A stretch of 13,604 bases of DNA from CAVPEW01 sp050247895 (lineage in GTDB: Bacteria; Actinomycetota; Acidimicrobiia; Acidimicrobiales; VFJN01). The notes under the pieces were generated by a model that was not told the DNA's origin, ran no database searches, and saw only the letters and a program-made list of their open reading frames with translations. Location of the stretch: NCBI GenBank assembly GCA_050247895.1, contig JBFWTJ010000084.1, positions 1 through 13,604 of the forward strand, given 5' to 3'. Below, piece after piece: positions 1 to 6,402 of this stretch (position 1 is the first letter of the stretch; each line of letters starts with the position of its first letter). Position numbers and translations under genes: made by a program.

Positions 1-446
1 CCCCAGTGGTTCGGCATCTGCCGACCGCCGCTGCTGGGGTCGTCGGCCCGGGCGAACACGGCCTGGAGGATCTGCTCGGGGGTCATGCCCAGGGCGAGCA
101 TGACCCCGGTGTCGCGGTAGTAGGGCAGGACGACGTCGTGGCCCGCATCGAGCGCCCACGCCGCGCCGACCTGGGCGCCCTCGTGGCCCTGGGAGGACAC
201 GACGAAGGCCGCCTTGCCCATCCGGTTGAGCGACCACACCTTCTGGTCGAGGATCCGGGCCAGCAGGATCGTGCGGTACATGCCGACCAGGTCGTCGGCG
301 GTGAGGCCGAGCTCGCTGTGGCGGTCGTGCAGGTGCAGCACCGACAGGTCGTCGGGCGTGGGCACCGGTCCGGCCGGGCGCCCTTCGGCGCCGCCCCCGT
401 TGCGCTGGGCGGCCCGCTCGAGCTCTCGTTGCTTGGTCTTGCCCAT
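1..446 (-). CDS. 2-oxoacid dehydrogenase E1 component, alpha subunit (N-terminal part; runs off left edge)
   Basis: Thiamine-diphosphate-dependent E1-alpha subunit of a branched-chain 2-oxoacid (or pyruvate) dehydrogenase complex, which decarboxylates the 2-oxoacid and passes the acyl group to E2. Only the first 148 codons are in the window. After a charged 30-residue N-terminus, the E1-alpha fold begins with a stretch resembling GLTADDLVGMYRTILLAR, then SSQGHEGAQVG, PYYRD and GRQMPNHW, all typical of this family. ATG at 446 is preceded by a good Shine-Dalgarno (AGGGGGTG on the minus strand). It lies 24 nt downstream of an amino-acid dehydrogenase gene on the same strand, so the two are probably co-transcribed. 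That neighbour makes a branched-chain substrate more likely than pyruvate, but the sequence alone does not decide. E1-beta and E2 genes are expected just beyond the left edge. Confidence 0.88.
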   Translation of the reverse strand, partial: MGKTKQRELERAAQRNGGGAEGRPAGPVPTPDDLSVLHLHDRHSELGLTADDLVGMYRTILLARILDQKVWSLNRMGKAAFVVSSQGHEGAQVGAAWALDAGHDVVLPYYRDTGVMLALGMTPEQILQAVFARADDPSSGGRQMPNHW

Positions 447-470
447 GGCGGGCACCCCCTGGTGTGACGA

Positions 471-1547
471 TCAGTCCGGTCCGGTACGGATCATGCGAAC
501 TCGCCCGACCTCGGCGATGCGCTGCTCGGCGAGGCGGTCGGCGGCCTCGGCGGTCGTGATCCCCTGTGCCTCGGCGAGGTCGATCACCCGGTGCACCGTG
601 TCGTGGACACCCCTGATCCGCGCGAACGCTCGCCCCCGATCGTACCCGTCCCTCTCCTCGGCGATGTTGATCACTCCGCCGGCGTTGACCACGTAGTCGG
701 GCGCGTACAGCACACCGGACTCGCGCAGCCGCTGGGCATCCTGTGCCTCTGCGAGCTGGTTGTTGGCCGATCCGACCACCGCCGCGCACCGGAGCTGGGG
801 GATGGTGGTCGACGACAGCACGCCGCCCAGGGCGCAGGGCGCGAACACGTCGCAGTCGACGGCGTGGGCCCGGTCGGGCTCGACGACCGCCGCGCCGGTC
901 GCCTCCACGACCCGGGCCAGCGCGGCGGCGTCCACGTCGGCCACGGTGAGCTTGGCCCCGGCCTCGTGGAGGTGGCCGGCGAGCGCGGCGCCGACCTTGC
1001 CCACACCCGAGATGCACACCTGGCGGCCGCCGAGGTCGTCGTCGCCCCAGAGGTGGCCGGCCACGGCCCGCATGGCCCAGTAGACGCCCCAGGCGGTGGC
1101 CGGCGAAGGGTCGCCCGAGCCGCCCAGCGACTCGGACACGCCGGTCACGTGGCGCGTCTCGCGGCGGATGAGGTCCATGTCGGCCTGGCTGGTGCCGACG
1201 TCCTCGGCGGTCACGTACCGGCCGGCCAGGCCCTCCACGAAGCGCCCGTAGGCCCGGAGCAGGGCCTCGGTCCGGATCCGGCGGGGGTCGCCCAGGATGA
1301 CGGCCTTGCCGCCGCCCTGGTCGAGGCCGGCCACGGCGTGCTTGTAGGTCATCCCCTCGGCCAGGCGGCACACGTCGACCAGCGCGTCGGCCTCGGAGGC
1401 GTAGGGGTGGAAGCGGGTCCCGCCCAGGCTGGGTCCCAGCACCGTCGAGTGGATGGCGACGATGGCCCGCAACCCGGTGGGCGCGTCGTGCAGGAAGGTG
1501 ACCTGCTCGAAGCCCCGGGACACCATCAGCGAGAGCGGGTCGGCCAT
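471..1547 (-). CDS. Leu/Val/Phe-type amino-acid dehydrogenase (Glu/Leu/Phe/Val dehydrogenase family)
   Basis: NAD-dependent oxidative deamination of a branched-chain (or aromatic) L-amino acid to its 2-oxoacid and ammonium, in the cytoplasm. The 358-residue product has the usual length of leucine and valine dehydrogenases. Visible hallmarks are the substrate-site segment TYKHAVAGLDQGGGKAVI with both family lysines (K69, K81), the TAEDVGTSQ segment (113-121; D116 is the likely catalytic aspartate), a Rossmann GxGxxG (GVGKVG, 181-186), ANNQL (261-265) and PDYVVNAGGV (283-292). The frame stays open 36 codons further upstream, but that part is unlike the family and covers the promoter region. ATG at 1547 fits the family start. 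No Shine-Dalgarno precedes it, whereas a TACGGT -10-like box lies 7 nt upstream, suggesting a leaderless mRNA. Leucine, valine and phenylalanine specificity cannot be separated here; the downstream E1-alpha gene favours a branched-chain substrate. Confidence 0.9.
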   Translation of the reverse strand: MADPLSLMVSRGFEQVTFLHDAPTGLRAIVAIHSTVLGPSLGGTRFHPYASEADALVDVCRLAEGMTYKHAVAGLDQGGGKAVILGDPRRIRTEALLRAYGRFVEGLAGRYVTAEDVGTSQADMDLIRRETRHVTGVSESLGGSGDPSPATAWGVYWAMRAVAGHLWGDDDLGGRQVCISGVGKVGAALAGHLHEAGAKLTVADVDAAALARVVEATGAAVVEPDRAHAVDCDVFAPCALGGVLSSTTIPQLRCAAVVGSANNQLAEAQDAQRLRESGVLYAPDYVVNAGGVINIAEERDGYDRGRAFARIRGVHDTVHRVIDLAEAQGITTAEAADRLAEQRIAEVGRVRMIRTGPD

Positions 1548-1601
1548 GGGGCGGACCGTACCGTGGCCGGGACCGGTCGCGTCGGGTCCGGAAACCGGAC
1601 C
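1548..1601 (-). promoter_or_regulatory. Candidate leaderless promoter and 17-bp palindromic operator of the amino-acid dehydrogenase gene
   Basis: Reading the minus strand, TACGGT (1560-1555, matching TAnnnT) ends 7 nt before the ATG at 1547. That places transcription start at or next to the start codon and agrees with the missing Shine-Dalgarno. No good -35 box is seen at 17-18 nt. Upstream lies a perfect inverted repeat, GGTCCGG-TTT-CCGGACC (1585-1601), centred about 46 bp before the inferred start, a usual position for an activator or for a repressor overlapping -35. The symmetry is seen directly; the promoter and operator roles are inferred. Confidence 0.45.
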
Positions 1602-1637
1602 TTCTACGCAGTTCGTGGCACTGATCTGAAGAGATCG

Positions 1638-1667
1638 TCGACCTCGTCCCGACATTTACGTTACGTT
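1638..1667 (+). promoter_or_regulatory. Candidate promoter of the BldC-like gene with tandem ACGTT repeat
   Basis: An AT-richer patch in a GC-rich intergenic region. TCGACC (1638-1643) and TACGTT (1662-1667) are spaced by 18 nt and resemble -35 and -10 boxes pointing towards the small regulator gene. The -10 lies inside TTACGTTACGTT (1656-1667), a head-to-tail duplication of ACGTT. Just upstream is the palindrome GATCT-gaag-AGATC (1623-1636). The repeats are visible; promoter function is a weak inference from box similarity. Confidence 0.28.
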
Positions 1668-1758
1668 CTGCAACCAACCCCGCAGACCCGGGGCGACGTC
1701 GCGGGCCCGGGCACCCGTGGCGGAGCCACCCCCACCCAACGACGAGGCGTCCCCGAAC

Positions 1759-1956
1759 ATGCACGACACCGACATGCCCGAGGCCCTGCTCACCCCGAGC
1801 GAGGTCGCGGCCCTCTTCCGCGTCAACCCCAAGACCGTCACCCGCTGGGCCCGCTCGGGCAAGATCACCGCCATCCGCACCCTGGGCGGCCACCGCCGCT
1901 TCAAGGCCTCCGAGATCCGGCGGTGCATCGAGGAGGTGGCCCGCCTCCCCCGCTAG
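1759..1956 (+). CDS. BldC-like small DNA-binding protein (MerR-type winged helix)
   Basis: A 65-residue protein that is essentially one MerR/excisionase-type helix-turn-helix: LLTPSEVAALFRVNPKTVTRW, then a wing with IRTLGGHRRFKASEIRR. This order is the hallmark of actinobacterial BldC and its relatives, which bind head-to-tail DNA repeats and control development or other genes in streptomycetes. ATG at 1759 gives a length close to BldC (about 68 residues) and has a weak GAGG about 11 nt upstream. An in-frame GTG at 1717 would add 14 Pro-rich residues and has no ribosome site; ATG at 1774 is also possible. The gene is transcribed away from the amino-acid dehydrogenase and converges on azlD with a 25-nt gap. 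Whether it is a global BldC orthologue or a local regulator of its neighbours cannot be told from this window. Confidence 0.85.
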   Translation: MHDTDMPEALLTPSEVAALFRVNPKTVTRWARSGKITAIRTLGGHRRFKASEIRRCIEEVARLPR

Positions 1957-1981
1957 CGCCGGCGCCGCCGCGGTGGCCCGG

Positions 1982-2293
1982 TCAGGCCAGGTTGACCAGG
2001 GTCAGGCCACCCAGGCCGACCAGCAGGGTCAGCCCGGTGCTCCTGGTCCGCCACGCCACCGCGGCGGCGAGCAGCCCGATCCCCACCCGCGCGTCGAGCA
2101 GGTCCAGGTGGCCGTCGTGGCGCAGGATGGCCGGCACCGTCAGCGACGCCATGGCCGCGGGCGGGATCTGGCGCAGCATCCGCTGGGCCAGCGGGGGGAT
2201 CTGCACCATGCGGTGGGCGATCGTGAGGAACGACGCCCGCATCCCGAAGGTGCCCAGGCCCGAGAGCAGCACCGCCGCCCACGCCCGGCTCAC
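1982..2293 (-). CDS. azlD: AzlD family small membrane subunit of a branched-chain amino acid exporter
   Basis: A 103-residue integral membrane protein of the AzlD family, which works with AzlC to export branched-chain amino acids and analogues. The N-terminus carries GLGTFGMRASFL, like the LGT-hydrophobic-R start common in AzlD. IPPAAMASLTVPAI sits mid-protein, and the rest forms about three to four hydrophobic segments. The GTG start at 2293 overlaps the azlC stop codon as GTGA, so the two are translationally coupled, azlC first. It ends 25 nt from the converging bldC-like gene; the short gap is GC-rich and partly self-complementary but has no clear terminator with a U tract. Substrate is inferred from the family and the surrounding branched-chain amino acid genes. 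Confidence 0.85.
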   Translation of the reverse strand: MSRAWAAVLLSGLGTFGMRASFLTIAHRMVQIPPLAQRMLRQIPPAAMASLTVPAILRHDGHLDLLDARVGIGLLAAAVAWRTRSTGLTLLVGLGGLTLVNLA

Positions 2294-3066
2294 GGCGCCG
2301 CCTCCCCGGGGGGCGGCGGCTCGGGCGGCGGCTGGGGTCGCGCCGGGCCGTCCTGGGCCCGCTCGGCCAGCGTGCCGGCCAGGATGCCCGCCACCGCGCC
2401 GGCCAGCACGGCCAGGTTGGCCGAGCCCGCCTCGGCCACCACCAGGGCGGCCGTCGCGCCCACGGCCGCGGCCACCACCGCGGGACGGCCGGTCAGGGCG
2501 GGGACCAGCATGACCAGGAACACCAGGGGCGCGGCGAAGTCGAGCGGGATGTCCTCGGGCACCACGGGCCCGACCAGCACGCCGGCCAGCGTCGAGACCT
2601 GCCAGGCGACCCACATCAGCGCCGCGCCGCCCATGTAGTACGGGAAGCGCAGCCGCGGGTCGTCCCGGGTGCCGTCGCCCCAGCGCTGCATCGACAGCAC
2701 GTAGCCCTGGTCGATCAGGCCGTAGCCGACCAGGATCCGACGCCGGAGCGGCTCACGGGCCAGGTACGGCGCGATCGACGCCGAGTAGAGCAGCATGCGC
2801 AGGTTGATGGTGACCGCGGCGAGCGCGGCCACCACCGCGCTCCCGCCCGCGGTGAGCACCTCGATGGCACCCAGCTGCGAGGCGCCGGCGAACACGAACG
2901 CCGACATGCCCAGGGCCACGCCACCGCCCAGGCCCCCGGCGACCGGTGAGGCCCCCGCGACCAGGCCGAAGGGGATGACCGCGATGAGCATCGCCGCGGA
3001 TTCGCGCACGCCCACCCGGAACTCCCGGGCGAACGCCGCCCCGCTCGCACTGCCCATCGCAGGCAT
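2290..3066 (-). CDS. azlC: AzlC family large subunit of a branched-chain amino acid exporter
   Basis: A 258-residue multi-pass membrane protein of the AzlC family, the partner of AzlD in exporting branched-chain amino acids. Family features are IPFGLVAGAS (31-40), FVFAGASQLGAIEVL (57-71) and the signature INLRMLLYSAS (87-97), followed by more hydrophobic helices. The last 25 residues form a Pro/Glu-rich tail (PPPEPPPPG) predicted to be cytosolic and disordered. ATG at 3066 is used; ATG at 3057 is an alternative three codons in. Its stop overlaps the azlD start by 4 nt. It diverges from the acetoacetyl-CoA synthetase gene across a 71-nt gap. Confidence 0.87.
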   Translation of the reverse strand: MPAMGSASGAAFAREFRVGVRESAAMLIAVIPFGLVAGASPVAGGLGGGVALGMSAFVFAGASQLGAIEVLTAGGSAVVAALAAVTINLRMLLYSASIAPYLAREPLRRRILVGYGLIDQGYVLSMQRWGDGTRDDPRLRFPYYMGGAALMWVAWQVSTLAGVLVGPVVPEDIPLDFAAPLVFLVMLVPALTGRPAVVAAAVGATAALVVAEAGSANLAVLAGAVAGILAGTLAERAQDGPARPQPPPEPPPPGEAAP

Positions 3067-3137
3067 GATGCCCCGCCGGGGGGTCGGAACCGAAAGCGAG
3101 CTGGGCGCCGGGCCGTCCCCGCTGCCAGGATCGGCAC
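3067..3137. promoter_or_regulatory. Divergent intergenic region between azlC and acetoacetyl-CoA synthetase
   Basis: A 71-nt spacer that must hold the start signals for both divergent genes. It contains AGGA (3127-3130) as the synthetase ribosome site and a GGCGGGG stretch upstream of azlC. I could not pick out a convincing -35/-10 pair for either direction. Confidence 0.4.
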
Positions 3138-5120
3138 GTGGACCACGTCACCCCGCCCGTCCTGTGGCAGCCGCGCGACGACGCCCGCTCCCTCACCCGG
3201 CTGGGCCGCTACATGGACGGGCTCGCCGCGTCCCGCGGCCTGTCCTTCGAGGGCTACGACGACCTCTGGGCCTGGTCGGTCGAGGACGTCGAGGGCTTCT
3301 GGGGCTCGATCTGGGAGCACTTCGAGGTCGGCGGGCCGACGCCGCCCGACCAGGTCCTGGGCGCACGGGCCATGGAGCCCCGGTCGTGGTTCCCCGGCGC
3401 CACCCTGTCCTACGCCGCCCACGCCCTGCGCGACGGGCCCGACGAGGGCACCGCCCTGGTGGCCCGGTCGCAGAGCCGCGGCCCGGTCGAGCTGACCTGG
3501 GCCGAGCTGCGGGACCAGGTGGCCCGGGCCCGGGCCGGCCTGGTCCGCCTCGGGGTCGGGCCGGGCGACCGGGTCGTGGCGTTCCTGCCCAACATCCCCG
3601 AGACCGTCGTCGCCTTCCTGGCCACGGCCAGCCTCGGGGCGATCTGGTCGTCCTGCGCCCCGGAGTTCGGCACCCGCAGCGTGGTCGACCGCTGGTCCCA
3701 GATCGAGCCCCGCGTCCTGCTCGCGGTCGACGGCTACCGCTACGGCGACAAGGCCGTCGACAAGGCGGCCGACGTGGCCGAGATCCGCCGGTCCCTGCCC
3801 GGCCTGGCCGCCACCGTCGTGCTGCCCTACCTGGACCCCGACCCGGCCCGGGTCCCCGGGGCCCTGCGGTGGGACGAGCTGCTGGCCGAGCCCGGTCCCC
3901 TCGAGTTCGAGCCCGTGCCCTTCGACCACCCGCTCTACGTGCTGTTCTCCTCGGGCACCACCGGGCTGCCCAAGCCCATCGTGCACGGCCACGGCGGGAT
4001 CCTGCTCGAGCACCTCAAGGCCCTGGCCCTGCACCACGACCTCGGTCCCGGCGACCGCTTCTGCTGGTTCACCACCACCGGCTGGATGATGTGGAACTAC
4101 CTGGTGTCGGGCCTGGCCGTCGGCGCCACCCTCGTGCTGTTCGACGGCGACCCGGGCTGGCCCGACCTGGGCGCCCTGTGGCAGATGGTGGCCGAGACCG
4201 GCACGACGTTCTTCGGCACCTCGGCACCCTTCCTGCTCGCCTGCCGCAAGGCCGGGATCGAGCCGGCCGAGCTGGTCGACCTGTCCGCCCTGCGGGCCGT
4301 CGGCTCGACCGGTGCACCGCTGCCCCCCGAGGGCTTCCGCTGGGTCTACGAGCACGTCGCACCCGACCTGCCCCTGTGGTCGGTGTCGGGAGGCACCGAC
4401 GTGTGCTCGGCCTTCGTCGGCGGCGCGCCGCTGGTGCCGGTGTGGGAGGGCGAGATCAGCTGCCGGGCGCTGGGGGCCGCGGTGACCGCCTTCGATCCCG
4501 AGGGGAACCCCCTGGTCGGCGAGCAGGGCGAGCTGGTCATCACCCAGCCGATGCCGTCCATGCCGGTCGGGCTGTGGGGCGACGACGACGGCTCCCGCTA
4601 CCACGACGCCTACTTCGCCGAGTTCCCCGGCGTCTGGCACCACGGCGACTGGATCACGGTGACCGAGCGGGGCTCGTGCGTCATCTCCGGCCGGTCCGAC
4701 GCCACGCTCAACCGGGGTGGCATCCGGGTCGGCACGGCCGAGCTCTACTCGGTCGTCGAGGCGCTCGACGAGGTGGCCGACAGCCTGGTCGTGCACCTGG
4801 AGGACCCCGCCGGCGGGCCCGGCGAGCTCCTCCTGTTCGTCGTCCCGGCGCCCGGGGTCGACCTCGACGACGAGCTGGTCGGGCGGATCCGCCGCGCGCT
4901 GCGCACCGAGCTGTCGCCACGCCACGTCCCCGACGAGGTCGCCGGCGTGCGGGCCGTGCCCCGGACGCTGTCGGGCAAGAAGCTCGAGGTGCCCGTCAAG
5001 CGGATCCTCACCGGGACCGACCCCGACCGCGCCGCCAGCCGGGGCGCGCTGAGCGACCCCTCGGCCCTCGACGCCTACGTCGACCTCGCCGCCGAGCGGG
5101 CGGCCCGCACGCCGGGCTGA
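3138..5120 (+). CDS. Acetoacetyl-CoA synthetase (acetoacetate--CoA ligase)
   Basis: ATP-dependent activation of acetoacetate to acetoacetyl-CoA through an acyl-AMP intermediate, in the cytoplasm. The 660-residue length is normal for the family. The N-terminal domain (LWQPRDDARSLTRLGRYM, then WSVEDVEGFWGSIWEHF) is typical of AacS. The adenylate-forming core carries the P-loop SSGTTGLPKP (271-280) followed by IVHGHGGILLEHLKAL, the family-specific WFTTTGWMMWN stretch and STGAPLPPEGFRWVYE. The C-terminal domain has NRGGIRVGTAELYSVVE and LSGKKLEVPVKRIL, where K614 is the expected catalytic (and acetylatable) lysine. GTG at 3138 is preceded by AGGA (3127-3130) at 7 nt. Leucine breakdown yields acetoacetate, which links this gene to the neighbouring amino-acid dehydrogenase and transport genes; it could equally serve ketone-body or polyhydroxybutyrate metabolism. 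Confidence 0.93.
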   Translation: MDHVTPPVLWQPRDDARSLTRLGRYMDGLAASRGLSFEGYDDLWAWSVEDVEGFWGSIWEHFEVGGPTPPDQVLGARAMEPRSWFPGATLSYAAHALRDGPDEGTALVARSQSRGPVELTWAELRDQVARARAGLVRLGVGPGDRVVAFLPNIPETVVAFLATASLGAIWSSCAPEFGTRSVVDRWSQIEPRVLLAVDGYRYGDKAVDKAADVAEIRRSLPGLAATVVLPYLDPDPARVPGALRWDELLAEPGPLEFEPVPFDHPLYVLFSSGTTGLPKPIVHGHGGILLEHLKALALHHDLGPGDRFCWFTTTGWMMWNYLVSGLAVGATLVLFDGDPGWPDLGALWQMVAETGTTFFGTSAPFLLACRKAGIEPAELVDLSALRAVGSTGAPLPPEGFRWVYEHVAPDLPLWSVSGGTDVCSAFVGGAPLVPVWEGEISCRALGAAVTAFDPEGNPLVGEQGELVITQPMPSMPVGLWGDDDGSRYHDAYFAEFPGVWHHGDWITVTERGSCVISGRSDATLNRGGIRVGTAELYSVVEALDEVADSLVVHLEDPAGGPGELLLFVVPAPGVDLDDELVGRIRRALRTELSPRHVPDEVAGVRAVPRTLSGKKLEVPVKRILTGTDPDRAASRGALSDPSALDAYVDLAAERAARTPG

Positions 5121-5130
5121 TCGTGCGGGT

Positions 5131-5144
5131 CCCGGGCGCCCGGG
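5131..5144. other. 14-bp perfect palindrome after the acetoacetyl-CoA synthetase gene
   Basis: CCCGGGCGCCCGGG begins 10 nt after the synthetase stop codon. In RNA it could fold as a 5-bp GC stem with a GCGC loop. There is no U tract, so termination is only a possibility; in DNA this GC-rich, such palindromes also arise by chance. Confidence 0.3.
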
Positions 5145-5178
5145 CAGGGCGAAGGACTCGAACCGGGCGGGGTACGAG

Positions 5179-6111
5179 GTGGTGAGCCCCCGTCCCGGCT
5201 CGGGCCGACCTGCCGACGGATCGTCGGCGCCGGTGCCCGGGAGCTCTCGGCCCCGGTCCGCCCGATCCCGACCGGCCTCGGTCCGCTCCCTGACCGGGCG
5301 GGCGCTGGCCGAGCCCGACCTGGACGCCAAGGCCGCGCTCGTCGAGGAGGCCCTGGCCCTGTGGGAGGCCGGCCGGCTGGCCTCGGGATCGGGCGACGAC
5401 GTCGAGCCGGTCGACGTGCGGACCCCGGGCCGGCCCGACCGTCCCACCCTGGTCGAACCCCGCGCCCTGCGGTCCCGACGGCTGACCACCCCCGCCGGCC
5501 GGGTCGCGGCCATCCACGCCGTGGCCCACATCGAGGCCAACGCGGTGAACCTCGCCCTGGACGCGGCCCACCGCTTCGGCGGGATGCCCGACGCCTACTA
5601 CCGGGACTGGCTGGGCGTGGCCGCCGAGGAGGCCACCCACTTCCGCCTGCTGCGTGGCCGGCTGCGGGACCACGGCGCCGAGTACGGCGACCTGCCGGCT
5701 CACGACGGGCTGTGGACGGCCGCGGTCCGCACCGCCGACGACGTGCTGCGCCGCATGGCGCTGGTGCCCCGCGTGCTCGAGGCCCGGGGCCTCGACGTCA
5801 GCCCGGCCATGATCGAGCGCTTCGCCGCCGCCGGGGACCCGGCCACGGCCGAGGTCCTGCGGGTGGTCCTGCGCGACGAGGTCGGCCACGTGGCGGTGGG
5901 CGACCGCTGGTTCCGGCACTGCTGCGCCGAGCGCGGCCTGGAACCCGAAGGTGAGTTCGCCACCCTGCTGGACCGCGAGGGCGTGACCGTCGCGCCGCCG
6001 TTCAACCGAGCCGACCGGCTGCGGGCCGGCTTCGCCCCGGGCGAGTTGGACCGGCTGGAGGCGCTCAGCGGATCGCGAAGCCGGCCAGGCCCTCGGGCGG
6101 CTCCGGGCTGA
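5179..6111 (+). CDS. DUF455 family ferritin-like protein (probable di-metal carboxylate protein, function unknown)
   Basis: A 310-residue member of the DUF455 family (COG2833), which has a ferritin-like four-helix bundle. The bundle region shows E119 (AHIEAN), E151-x2-H154 (EEATHF), E201 (RVLEARGLDVSP) and E234-x2-H237 (DEVGHV): the six-ligand pattern of di-iron carboxylate proteins such as ferritins and the tRNA hydroxylase MiaE. The reaction is unknown. The first 40 or so residues are Ser/Pro/Arg-rich low complexity; the family part starts near ALAEPDLDAKAALVEEAL. GTG at 5179 is taken as start, with GTG at 5182 or 5233 (residue 19) equally possible. It lies 58 nt after the synthetase gene on the same strand. 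Its last 47 nt overlap the end of the convergent acylphosphatase gene, so the Ser/Arg/Pro-rich C-terminus is encoded antisense to that gene. Confidence 0.85.
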   Translation: MVSPRPGSGRPADGSSAPVPGSSRPRSARSRPASVRSLTGRALAEPDLDAKAALVEEALALWEAGRLASGSGDDVEPVDVRTPGRPDRPTLVEPRALRSRRLTTPAGRVAAIHAVAHIEANAVNLALDAAHRFGGMPDAYYRDWLGVAAEEATHFRLLRGRLRDHGAEYGDLPAHDGLWTAAVRTADDVLRRMALVPRVLEARGLDVSPAMIERFAAAGDPATAEVLRVVLRDEVGHVAVGDRWFRHCCAERGLEPEGEFATLLDREGVTVAPPFNRADRLRAGFAPGELDRLEALSGSRSRPGPRAAPG

Positions 6112-6337
6112 GCTGCACGTCGGTCACCTCGGCCCGCGGCGGGCCCTGGCGGCACCAGGCGAGCAGGGCCTCGACCGCGGGCGGCGCGCCCTCGGCGACC
6201 AGCTCGACCCGCCCGTCGGACCGGTTGCGCACCCAGCCGGCCACCCCGGCGTCGAGCGCGGCCCGCCGGCACGAGTCGCGGTACCAGACGCCCTGGACCC
6301 GGCCCGAGACCACCGCACGGAACCTGACCACCTCCAC
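6065..6337 (-). CDS. acyP: Acylphosphatase
   Basis: A 90-residue acylphosphatase that hydrolyses carboxyl-phosphate bonds (for example acetyl phosphate or 1,3-bisphosphoglycerate). The signature GRVQGVWYRDSCRRAALDAGVAGWVRNRSDGRVE is split over residues 12-45 and includes the catalytic arginine R20 and asparagine N38. The protein ends in GFAIR, as acylphosphatases commonly do. GTG at 6337 follows AGGA at a usual distance on the minus strand. The 3' end overlaps the convergent DUF455 gene by 47 bp. It diverges from the DNA ligase gene over 65 nt. The cellular role is not defined by the context. Confidence 0.92.
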   Translation of the reverse strand: MEVVRFRAVVSGRVQGVWYRDSCRRAALDAGVAGWVRNRSDGRVELVAEGAPPAVEALLAWCRQGPPRAEVTDVQLSPEPPEGLAGFAIR

Positions 6338-6402
6338 GGGGAGATCCTGCCCGGTCCGAGGCGCCCGAGCCGTGCCGGGGCGGGCGCGGGCAGGATGGAG
6401 GG

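Noticed and set aside
1957..1981. GC-rich, partly self-complementary spacer between the convergent bldC-like and azlD genes as a bidirectional terminator
   Set aside because: The possible stems are short, imperfect and lack a loop of usual size or a U tract; too weak to annotate.
5146..5215. tRNA-like minus-strand stretch: GGTTCGAGTCC (5154-5164 reversed) resembles a T arm, and the outer ends partly pair as an acceptor stem (6 of 7)
   Set aside because: The T stem pairs at only two of five positions, there is no proper D arm or anticodon arm, and positions 8-9 are GG. It also covers the start of the DUF455 gene. Probably chance.
2715..5540. Very long open frame on the minus strand (941 codons)
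   Set aside because: It is antisense to acetoacetyl-CoA synthetase, crosses azlC in the wrong frame and has a low-complexity Gly/Arg/Pro/Ala translation, as expected of shadows in very GC-rich DNA.
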